Shown: in pieces, positions 1 to 5,444 of the stretch
How positions within the stretch are numbered: position 1 is the stretch's first letter
Layout of the letters: every line of letters begins with the position of its first letter
From: Deinococcus sp.
Lineage (GTDB): Bacteria; Deinococcota; Deinococci; JACQHA01
Direction of reading: 5' to 3'
Length of the DNA stretch: 6,401 nucleotides
Assembly: GCA_016199255.1 (NCBI GenBank)
Contig: JACQHA010000284.1
Location: 1 to 6,401 of the forward strand
Program-made: the position numbers and the translations under genes
The notes under the pieces: model-generated
Database searches by the model: none
The model's input: the letters and a program-made list of their open reading frames with translations, nothing else
Told to the model about the DNA's origin: nothing

Positions 1-20
1 CCGGCCGGTCGCCCCTACAC

Positions 21-29
21 TGGTATAAG
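21..29 (+). promoter_or_regulatory. candidate extended -10 promoter element
   Basis: The sequence TGGTATAAG reads as an extended -10 element (TGn followed by TATAAG, five of six matches to TATAAT). It would start transcription near position 36, about 55 bases before the first gene. Where a -35 box would lie, at the very edge of the window, there is only GC-rich sequence. Extended -10 promoters can work without a -35 box. If this is the promoter, the ATG at 30 would lie upstream of the transcript, which supports starting the first gene at 90. The call rests on sequence match only. Confidence 0.35.
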
Positions 30-31
30 AT

Positions 32-52
32 GGCAGCAGCACCTTTGCTGCC
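32..52 (+). other. small inverted repeat in the leader of the first gene
   Basis: GGCAGCA (32-38) and TGCTGCC (46-52) are perfect reverse complements separated by seven bases. They could form a seven-base-pair hairpin in DNA or RNA. There is no T run after it, so it is not a clear terminator. If transcription starts near 36, part of the left arm would be absent from the RNA. The hairpin might then belong to a longer transcript from upstream or have no role. Confidence 0.3.
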
Positions 53-79
53 TTGCAGCCATCCGGACCCCCTGAGCCC

Positions 80-86
80 GGAGGAG
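80..86 (+). promoter_or_regulatory. ribosome binding site that sets the start at 90
   Basis: GGAGGAG stands just before TTT and ATG at 90. It is the only good Shine-Dalgarno sequence near the 5' end of this reading frame. The alternative in-frame ATG at 30 has no such site, so 90 is preferred. Confidence 0.75.
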
Positions 87-89
87 TTT

Positions 90-2876
90 ATGTTCAGCTC
101 AATAACCAGCCCTTTCCCCAAGCACGCTCACTATCTCCTGTGCCTGCTGGTCGTGGCCCTGTTTGGCGTACCGTCATCTGTCCTATCCCAGGGCGAAGCT
201 ATTCTTTACCAGGAAGACTTCAACTCTGGCCAAGCTCTAAACTGGCAGCTAGAGCCGGGCTGGCAGGTAGTCCCAGACGGACGCAACCTGGTGTTAGCTG
301 GGAACGGTCACCAGTGGGCCCGTCTGGGGGCTGATCGCATTAGTGCCAGTGACTTCCGGCTGCAGCTCCAGATCAAGCTGGTACAAGGGCGTATCCACCT
401 GGTCTTTGGCCTCAATGACCTGGGGCGCTACTTTATCGGCTTCCAGGAGAACGGGTCAGACTTGAATAAGCAGTACTGGCCCGATAGGTTCCTCAATGGA
501 CTGGCTGGCCTGGCCACCTATCACAGCCCGGGCGTCTGGCACCAGGTAGAGGTGGTGATGCAGAGCGGCCGCATCCAGTTCCTGGTGGATAGCCAGCTGG
601 AATGGGAATATACCGATCGTGATCCCCTGCTAAACGGCTCCTTTGCCTTTGAGACCCAAGAGGACTCGATAGCTTATGTGGACAACATCGCTGTCTATGG
701 TACGGCGCCGTTAGTGGTCGGCGTGTTAGTAGGGGGCTGGTCCTGGACCCGCACTGGGGGGCCGCTGGGCGGCCTGGGCTACGACGTGCGCATGAACCCG
801 CAAAATCCCAGCATCATGTACGTCACCGATGCCTGGTCGGGGGTGCACATGAGCACCAATGGCGGGCAGAACTGGCTTCCATCTAACCAGGGCATCACTA
901 CTCGCACCGGCGATTCTGGTGACGCCATTCCAGTCTTTTCCCTGACAGTTGATCCCAATAGCCCTAACATTGTCTGGGCCGGCACCCAGTACAAGCGGGG
1001 CATTTTCAAGTCCACCAATGGCGGCCAGAGCTGGGTCAAGATGGATAACGGCGTTATCGAACAGGACGGCATCACCTTCCGGGGGTTCACCGTAGATCCC
1101 CGTTCTTCGAACATTGTCTACGCCGCTGGTGAGGTCTCCAGCTGGACCTGGTATGGGCAGCGCCGCACTGGCCGGGAATTCGATATGACTCAGGGTGTGG
1201 TCTATAAGACCACCAATGGCGGCCAGTTGTGGCAGGCGGTCTGGCGGGGTAACAACCTGGCCCGCTATATCTGGCTTGACCCCCGCAATCCTGACGTGGT
1301 CTACGTTTCTACCGGCATCTTCGACCGGGAAGCCGCCAATTCTGACCCCGGCCTCCGCACCCCCGGCGGGGTGGGGATCATTAAAAGCAGCAACGGCGGG
1401 CAGAGCTGGGACGAAATCAATGAGGGCCTGGGGAATTTATATGTCGGCACGCTATTCATGCACCCTACCAACCCCGACATCCTGCTGGCCGGGACAGGCA
1501 ACAACCAGTACTACGAAGGGGGAGGGGTGTACCTATCTACTAACGGTGGTGCTTCCTGGAGGCAGACGCTGCAGGAGGACATTATTGAATCAGTGGAGTT
1601 CGCACTGGACGACCCCAAGATTGCTTACGCCGGCAGCTCCCACGCCATCTACCGCAGTACCAACGGTGGGGAGATCTGGGAGCAAGTAGCAGGCGGGCCA
1701 TACGGCTGGGGAGCACCCGGGGTGCGCGCCGGCTTCCCTATCGACTTCCAGGTGGACCCGCGTTATTCCAACCGCATCTTTGCCAATAACTACGGCGGGG
1801 GGAACTTCCTGAGCGAAGACGGCGGTCAGAACTGGACTGTGGCCAGCCAGGACTACACCGGCGCCCAGGTGCGCTCTATTGCTGTTGACCCTACTGCTGC
1901 CGGGCGGGTGTTTGTCGCTGCCCGCAGCGGCCTCTTTGTGAGCAGCAATGGTGGCGAGTCGTGGGCCGGCCTGGCCTATCCCCCGGTGTACTTGCTCGAC
2001 TGGACAGTGGTGGCTGTTGATCCCGCCGACCCGCTGCACTTGTTCACCAGCAGCAGCTGGAACGGTGAGCTCCTGGAGAGCTCCAACGGGGGGTTCAGAG
2101 GGGTCAACTGGCGTACCGCCAACCCCTCCCCCGGCTCTAGAATGGGCTGGCGGGCCATTGCCTTCGCCCCCTCGGACTCCAGCATTGTGTACGCTGGCAC
2201 CGCCGGCTTCATCTCTGCTGGAACCTTCGACCCGCAGGTACCAGCTCGAGGGACTTACGTGTCGCGCAATGGTGGTACTACCTGGAGCGAGGCCAACACC
2301 TTCCCTTACCAGGATGCCCACGTCACCAGCCTGGCGGTTGATCCTCAAGACCCGCTGCGGGTCTACGCAGCTACCAGCAACTACGGGGTATTGAAGAGCA
2401 TTGAAGGAGGGCTAAACTGGACTCCCATGAACTACGGGCTGCCCCGGGGAGGGCCCCAGGCGCTTTCTATCGCCGTCCATCCTACGAACCCTAGCACCAT
2501 CTTCACCGGACTACGGAAGGCGGGGCTGTACCGCAGCACTGATGGCGGGGCCAACTGGTACTCGGCAGCCGCCGGTATGAACCCAGAAGCCAGTGTCTCG
2601 GCTATTGTCCTTGATCCGACCAATCCCCAGGTAATGTATGCCGCTGACCTGCACAGCGGCGTGTACCGCTCCGACAATGGCGGCACCAGCTGGCAGGCGA
2701 TCAATACCGGCTTGCGCCTGCGGGCGGTCAATGCTCTGGCTATCTCCAGCGATGGGCTACATCTCTACGCAGGCACTGAAGGCGAGGGCGTCTTCCGATT
2801 AGATTTAAATGGCGTGCCACCTGCTCCCGCAATGCCCATCGAAACACCGCGCCCTGAACCGAGAGGCAGACCCTAG
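90..2876 (+). CDS. secreted jelly-roll plus tandem Asp-box (BNR/sortilin-type) beta-propeller protein
   Basis: This is a 928-residue exported protein whose precise function cannot be named. Residues 1 to about 33 form a signal peptide: a basic stretch near K11/H12, then a hydrophobic core (LLCLLVVALFGV) and a likely cleavage near S33. Residues about 38-204 look like a concanavalin/LamG or DUF1080-type jelly roll (opening YQEDFNSG, ending DNIAVYG). From about residue 230 to the end there are 13 clear Asp-boxes of the S-x-D/N-x-G-x-x-W kind, starting at residues 255, 308, 374, 433, 483, 523, 575, 618, 664, 725, 770, 816 and 861. A degenerate fourteenth (GVFRLDLNG) lies near 905. Fourteen units fit two seven-bladed propellers, as in sortilin/VPS10 or GH74 xyloglucanases. 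Many strands carry the companion phrase DPxNPxxxYA. The box at 664 has three extra residues. The C-terminal tail of about 20 residues is proline-rich, with no anchor. Start 90 is chosen for its ribosome site; an upstream ATG at 30 would add 20 residues in front of the signal peptide. The stop codon overlaps the ribosome site of the next ORF, so the gene probably shares an operon with the cytochrome. Sialidase or glycosidase activity is not supported by visible catalytic residues; a binding or scaffold role is as likely. Confidence 0.88.
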   Translation: MFSSITSPFPKHAHYLLCLLVVALFGVPSSVLSQGEAILYQEDFNSGQALNWQLEPGWQVVPDGRNLVLAGNGHQWARLGADRISASDFRLQLQIKLVQGRIHLVFGLNDLGRYFIGFQENGSDLNKQYWPDRFLNGLAGLATYHSPGVWHQVEVVMQSGRIQFLVDSQLEWEYTDRDPLLNGSFAFETQEDSIAYVDNIAVYGTAPLVVGVLVGGWSWTRTGGPLGGLGYDVRMNPQNPSIMYVTDAWSGVHMSTNGGQNWLPSNQGITTRTGDSGDAIPVFSLTVDPNSPNIVWAGTQYKRGIFKSTNGGQSWVKMDNGVIEQDGITFRGFTVDPRSSNIVYAAGEVSSWTWYGQRRTGREFDMTQGVVYKTTNGGQLWQAVWRGNNLARYIWLDPRNPDVVYVSTGIFDREAANSDPGLRTPGGVGIIKSSNGGQSWDEINEGLGNLYVGTLFMHPTNPDILLAGTGNNQYYEGGGVYLSTNGGASWRQTLQEDIIESVEFALDDPKIAYAGSSHAIYRSTNGGEIWEQVAGGPYGWGAPGVRAGFPIDFQVDPRYSNRIFANNYGGGNFLSEDGGQNWTVASQDYTGAQVRSIAVDPTAAGRVFVAARSGLFVSSNGGESWAGLAYPPVYLLDWTVVAVDPADPLHLFTSSSWNGELLESSNGGFRGVNWRTANPSPGSRMGWRAIAFAPSDSSIVYAGTAGFISAGTFDPQVPARGTYVSRNGGTTWSEANTFPYQDAHVTSLAVDPQDPLRVYAATSNYGVLKSIEGGLNWTPMNYGLPRGGPQALSIAVHPTNPSTIFTGLRKAGLYRSTDGGANWYSAAAGMNPEASVSAIVLDPTNPQVMYAADLHSGVYRSDNGGTSWQAINTGLRLRAVNALAISSDGLHLYAGTEGEGVFRLDLNGVPPAPAMPIETPRPEPRGRP
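852..2693 (+). repeat. array of 13 Asp-box coding repeats
   Basis: The propeller part of the first gene contains a recurring 24-base unit that encodes S-T-N-G-G-Q-x-W and variants, spaced 40 to 66 codons apart. Most copies have diverged at the DNA level. Two are nearly unchanged: the 17 bases CCACCAATGGCGGCCAG occur at 1012-1028 and again at 1210-1226, and the copy at 852 differs by only a few bases. This fits growth of the gene by blade duplication and makes slippage or recombination between blades possible. Confidence 0.85.
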
Positions 2877-2880
2877 GAGG
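2875..2880 (+). promoter_or_regulatory. strong ribosome binding site overlapping the stop of the first gene
   Basis: AGGAGG is a perfect Shine-Dalgarno core. It overlaps the TAG stop (2874-2876) of the propeller gene and lies six bases before the ATG at 2887. It therefore drives a very short ORF rather than the cytochrome, whose ATG is 61 bases further on. Confidence 0.8.
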
Positions 2881-2886
2881 ACAGCA

Positions 2887-2922
2887 ATGAAACGCTTTCA
2901 GCTCAGCTGGCGGCTGGCCTAG
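2887..2922 (+). CDS. 11-codon ORF, possible leader peptide of the cytochrome gene
   Basis: ATG at 2887 opens a reading frame for MKRFQLSWRLA that ends at TAG 2920-2922. It has the best ribosome site in this junction, AGGAGG at a six-base spacing. The cytochrome start follows 19 bases after its stop and has no recognisable site of its own. Reinitiation by ribosomes that finish this ORF would explain how the cytochrome is translated. An alternative is that this is a decayed or frameshifted original 5' end: the cytochrome frame is open back to 2891, so a single shift would fuse the two. It encodes no runs of one amino acid that would suggest classical attenuation. Translation of the peptide is inferred only. 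Confidence 0.4.
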   Translation: MKRFQLSWRLA

Positions 2923-2941
2923 CTGCAGTTCACAGTGCACC

Positions 2942-4810
2942 ATGAGACGCCGACAAATTAAATACCGGTTTATCCTTTCCCTGGCCGCAATTGCCCTCGT
3001 GCTCTTGGCCAGTGGCATTGGCGTCCCACTGCTCTGGAAAGTTCGGGTGGTCTCGGGTACTGTCCGCGATGCTACTGGCCAGCCCCTCAGTGGAGCCACT
3101 GTGCGGGTTAAGGCTACGGACATTGCCACCCGCACCGATGCCGCAGGCCGCTTCACTCTAGGCGGTTTCACCCCGGCCTTTCGCCTACCCGTGACCGCCT
3201 GGCAAGAGGGATACTACGTGGCCGGAGCAGGTGCCTCGCCCTGGAAATCGACAGTTGACATCGTGCTTGCGCCTTATGCTGTCCCAGACAACACTAACTA
3301 TAGCTGGGTTCTTCCAGCAGCAGAGACACGCTCAGCCGTTGCTGAGTGGTTCACCCAGACCGGCCTCAGCCTGGCAGTGCTAGTCTCGTTTAACCGGGCT
3401 TTCCTGCCCCTCGCGGCCCGGCTGTCCCTGGGCTGCCGCGACTGTCATGGCCAGACCATCTACGACCAGTGGGCTGCCAGCACCCACGCCCTCGGCGCCC
3501 AAAATGCCCGTTTCCTGACGATGTACAACGGCACTGATGTCAATGGGAACCAGAGTCCGCCCACCCGCTACGGTTACAACCGGGACTACGGCTCCTTCCC
3601 CCTGCGCCCTGATCCGAATCAACCCTACTACGGTCCCGGCTACAAATTGGACTTCCCCAACACTGCCGGCAACTGCGCCGCCTGCCACCTGCCTAGCGCC
3701 GCCATTGAACAACCTTACGGGATAGACCCCAACCAGGTAGCCGGTGTGGACGCCCAGGGCACCCACTGCGACTTCTGCCACAAGATCGTTGCTGTCAAAT
3801 TGGATCCAGCCACTGGCCGCCCTTACGAGAACATGCCGGGCATCCTTTCCCTTACACTGATGCGCCCCAGCCCCGAACCGCAACTGTTCTTCGGGCCCTA
3901 CGATGACGTGGACGTTGGCCCAGATACTTATTTGCCCCTGGTGAAACAAAGCCAACTGTGCGCCCCGTGCCACAACGCCAATTTCTGGGGGGTGCCTATC
4001 TACCAGTCGTTCGCCGAATGGCAGGCCAGCCCCTACCCAGCGCAGGGCAAGACCTGCCAGAGCTGTCACATGCAGCCCGACGGGGTGACCACCAACTTTG
4101 CGCCAGGCCGGGGCGGGCTGGAGCGCGACCCAGGCACTATTCCCACCCACAACTTTCCCGGCGCAGCAGATGAGACGCTGCTGCAAAATGCCGTCACTAT
4201 GACTAGTAGCACCCGGCGAGAAGGAGACACAGTAATCGTAGAGGTAAGCATTACTAACGACCAGACCGGCCACCACGTCCCAACCGACTCCCCCCTTCGT
4301 CAGCTGATACTGCTGGTTCAAGCCACCACTGCTGACGGGAAACCGCTGGCGCAACTAGACGGCCCTACTGTGCCCGAGTGGGGTGGTGTAGGTGACCCTG
4401 GAGAGGGTTACTATGCTGAGCTGCCTGGTACGGCCTATGCCAAAGTGCTGCAGGAGTTATGGACGGAAATTACTCCCACTGGCGCGTACTGGAACCCAAC
4501 GCGCGTGTTGAGCGATAATCGCATCCCGGCCTTGGCTAGCGCCACTAGTACCTACACCTTCGCCGCGCCGGACGAAGAAGAGGTGCGCGTAGAGGTCACG
4601 CTACTCTTCCGCCGCGCCTTCATTGCTCTCATGGATCAGAAGGGCTGGGATGTGCCTGACATCATCATGGCCCAACAGTCCCTAGCGGTTGACAGAGAAA
4701 GTAAGCTACAAGGGGACTGGCCGTGCTGGGTAACCTACCAGCCAAGGCTAATCAGGTTCAAAATAGGGCTACCAGGAGGTGGCAAGCACCATGCAAGGCA
4801 TACGGCCTAG
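2942..4810 (+). CDS. membrane-anchored pentahaem cytochrome c with N-terminal carboxypeptidase-regulatory-like domain
   Basis: This 622-residue protein is predicted to carry electrons outside the cytoplasmic membrane. The N-terminus is basic (MRRRQIKYR) and followed by one hydrophobic segment at about 10-30, which would act as a signal anchor. Residues about 34-110 match a carboxypeptidase regulatory-like/CarboxypepD_reg beta sandwich (SGTVRDATGQPLSGATV, then TDAAGRFTL). Five c-haem attachment motifs follow: CRDCH at 165, CAACH at 245, CDFCH at 276, CAPCH at 340 and CQSCH at 372. Possible distal ligands are H182 (in WAASTHA), H275 (just before CDFCH), H403 (in THNFPG) and H444/H445. The WxxSxH phrase and the HNFPG phrase after the last haem recall cytochrome c554-like multihaem proteins. 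Residues about 415-600 form a haem-free beta-rich domain with the TGHHVPTDSP signature often seen at the C-terminus of that group. Start 2942 is chosen because it gives a complete anchor; it lacks a good ribosome site. The last 20 bases overlap the next gene. Electron donor and acceptor cannot be deduced. Confidence 0.87.
   Translation: MRRRQIKYRFILSLAAIALVLLASGIGVPLLWKVRVVSGTVRDATGQPLSGATVRVKATDIATRTDAAGRFTLGGFTPAFRLPVTAWQEGYYVAGAGASPWKSTVDIVLAPYAVPDNTNYSWVLPAAETRSAVAEWFTQTGLSLAVLVSFNRAFLPLAARLSLGCRDCHGQTIYDQWAASTHALGAQNARFLTMYNGTDVNGNQSPPTRYGYNRDYGSFPLRPDPNQPYYGPGYKLDFPNTAGNCAACHLPSAAIEQPYGIDPNQVAGVDAQGTHCDFCHKIVAVKLDPATGRPYENMPGILSLTLMRPSPEPQLFFGPYDDVDVGPDTYLPLVKQSQLCAPCHNANFWGVPIYQSFAEWQASPYPAQGKTCQSCHMQPDGVTTNFAPGRGGLERDPGTIPTHNFPGAADETLLQNAVTMTSSTRREGDTVIVEVSITNDQTGHHVPTDSPLRQLILLVQATTADGKPLAQLDGPTVPEWGGVGDPGEGYYAELPGTAYAKVLQELWTEITPTGAYWNPTRVLSDNRIPALASATSTYTFAAPDEEEVRVEVTLLFRRAFIALMDQKGWDVPDIIMAQQSLAVDRESKLQGDWPCWVTYQPRLIRFKIGLPGGGKHHARHTA
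4774..4781 (+). promoter_or_regulatory. ribosome binding site inside the cytochrome gene, for the mini-propeller
   Basis: AGGAGGTG matches eight bases of the anti-Shine-Dalgarno complement and is followed by nine bases and ATG at 4791. A GTG at 4779 in the same frame overlaps the site itself, so it is a poor start. The site lies within the last codons of the cytochrome, which points to coupled translation. Confidence 0.75.
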
Positions 4811-5198
4811 GTGTAGGGCCCTGGCGATGCTGGTAGCCATCGCACTTAGTCTCTTGCCTATCCAGGGCCAGGCAGGAGCACAGACCTGGCGGGGACTAGG
4901 CCCCTACGGCGGCGGTGTCTATAAGAGCACTGATCGCGGCCGGAACTGGCAGAGCGCTAGCTCCGGCCTGACCAATCTGCGAGTCTACTCACTACTCCTC
5001 GTTCCTGGAGTGCCGAATACTCTCTTGGCCGGAACCAGCCAAGGAGTGTTCAGATCAATTAACAACGGGGACACCTGGACCGCCCTGAGCTCCGGCCTTC
5101 CAAGCAACAGCGCGATTTATGCCCTAGGGCACGACACTACCAGGGACCAGCTTTACGCTGGCGGCAGCGATGGGGTCTTCGTCTTAGGGCAACCTTGA
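4791..5198 (+). CDS. short secreted Asp-box protein, probably a reduced propeller
   Basis: This 135-residue protein has a signal peptide (basic RPRCR, hydrophobic core LAMLVAIALSLL, likely cleavage near A31) and a mature part of about 100 residues. Two Asp-boxes are visible: STDRGRNW at 46-53 and SINNGDTW at 89-96. Each is followed by the phrase SSGL, and a last strand (AGGSDGVFVL) resembles the closing strand of a propeller. Known Asp-box propellers need six or more blades, so this protein is too short to close alone. The start of the mature part reads WRGLGPYGGGVYKSTD. In relatives a full strand pair usually separates the GPYGG phrase from GVYKSTD, so an internal deletion is suspected. It could still be functional by oligomerising or by pairing with the large propeller upstream. 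It overlaps the cytochrome gene by 20 bases and is the last gene of this block. The alternative GTG start at 4779 would add four residues. Confidence 0.78.
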   Translation: MQGIRPRCRALAMLVAIALSLLPIQGQAGAQTWRGLGPYGGGVYKSTDRGRNWQSASSGLTNLRVYSLLLVPGVPNTLLAGTSQGVFRSINNGDTWTALSSGLPSNSAIYALGHDTTRDQLYAGGSDGVFVLGQP

Positions 5199-5203
5199 CC
5201 TAT

Positions 5204-5209
5204 AGGAGG
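5204..5209 (+). promoter_or_regulatory. orphan AGGAGG with no clear gene behind it
   Basis: A perfect AGGAGG lies six bases after the stop of the mini-propeller gene, in a context (GACCTATAGGAGGCAAGA) like that at 2870-2885. No ATG, GTG or TTG follows at a usable distance. A CTG at 5215 would encode only eight residues, ending at TAG 5239-5241. It may be the remains of a lost downstream gene or of a leader ORF. Confidence 0.5.
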
Positions 5210-5214
5210 CAAGA

Positions 5215-5241
5215 CTGGTCCAGGCACTCAGCCTGGACTAG
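5215..5241 (+). terminator. 11-bp hairpin at the end of the first block
   Basis: CTGGTCCAGGC (5215-5225) pairs with GCCTGGACTAG (5231-5241) across the five-base loop ACTCA. Ten pairs are Watson-Crick and one is G-U. It lies 17 bases after the last stop codon, where an operon end is expected. There is no T tract directly after it; the nearest run is TTTT about 30 bases on. It may be a weak or factor-assisted terminator, or a 3' end that protects the mRNA from nucleases. Confidence 0.45.
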
Positions 5242-5395
5242 GAGCGTCAAGAGCTTCTCAAGCAACACCATTTTACTGCTGACCGCTGATCACTTTTCGA
5301 AAGAATCGCCCAGAGGCTCAGCGTAACACTAGAGGGTGGTCCCTACGCATCTAGAGAGCTGCCACATTAGAATTGAGTTGACTACCTATCACTAG
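5242..5395. other. intergenic stretch between the two blocks
   Basis: No gene, RNA gene or insertion-sequence end is recognisable here. The stretch is visibly less GC-rich than its neighbours. It contains the small palindrome TTTCGAAA at 5295-5302 and a near-perfect direct repeat, CACTAGAGGG at 5327 and CACTAGGGGG at 5390. A possible -35 box TTGACT lies at 5378-5383, but no convincing -10 follows at the usual distance. A promoter for the methyltransferase gene is expected in this region and cannot be fixed by eye. Confidence 0.4.
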
Positions 5396-5434
5396 GGGGC
5401 CAGTGTTCTGGCACCACTGTCCCTATCTGGCCCC
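5396..5434 (+). promoter_or_regulatory. inverted repeat in the 5' leader of the methyltransferase gene
   Basis: GGGGCCAG (5396-5403) is the perfect reverse complement of CTGGCCCC (5427-5434). The right arm ends one base before the ribosome site at 5436. The left arm can instead pair locally: GCCAG (5399-5403) with CTGGC (5408-5412) across TGTT. Two mutually exclusive hairpins next to a ribosome site could modulate initiation, though GC-rich sequence also makes such pairs by chance. Confidence 0.35.
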
Positions 5435-5435
5435 T

Positions 5436-5441
5436 GGAGGG
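5436..5441 (+). promoter_or_regulatory. ribosome binding site that sets the start at 5445
   Basis: GGAGGG precedes TTT and ATG at 5445, the same arrangement as at the first gene (GGAGGAG, TTT, ATG). The in-frame ORF opens further up at a TTG (5403), but only the start at 5445 has a ribosome site and gives a clean signal peptide. Confidence 0.7.
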
Positions 5442-5444
5442 TTT

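Noticed and set aside
30..89. Upstream ATG start for the large propeller gene
   Set aside because: It has no ribosome site, would put 20 residues (including several prolines) ahead of a standard signal peptide, and may lie upstream of the transcription start.
1590..2348. Open frame of about 250 codons on the - strand opposite the propeller gene
   Set aside because: Its frame mirrors the repeated Asp-box codons of the + strand, and no family resemblance is visible.
852..2693. CRISPR-like array
   Set aside because: The repeats lie within an open reading frame, vary in spacing by tens of codons and encode Asp-boxes. There is no palindromic repeat or uniform spacer.
90..2876. Calling the large propeller a sialidase
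   Set aside because: Asp-boxes are shared by many non-enzymatic propellers. The arginine triad and FRIP-type motif of sialidases are not visible.
3380..4354. Long open frame on the - strand opposite the cytochrome gene
   Set aside because: It lies opposite well-supported cytochrome coding sequence with five CxxCH motifs, is rich in Val/Gly/Ala without any recognisable domain, and has no ribosome site. It is a product of GC-rich codon use.
5195..5326. Possible 43-codon ORF from TTG, overlapping the mini-propeller stop
   Set aside because: There is no ribosome site before the TTG, the composition is low-complexity Ser/Arg, no motif is recognised, and the frame is short enough to be open by chance.
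5378..5406. Sigma-70 promoter with -35 TTGACT
   Set aside because: At 17-base spacing the -10 position reads CAGTGT, a poor match, so I mention the box only as a possibility.
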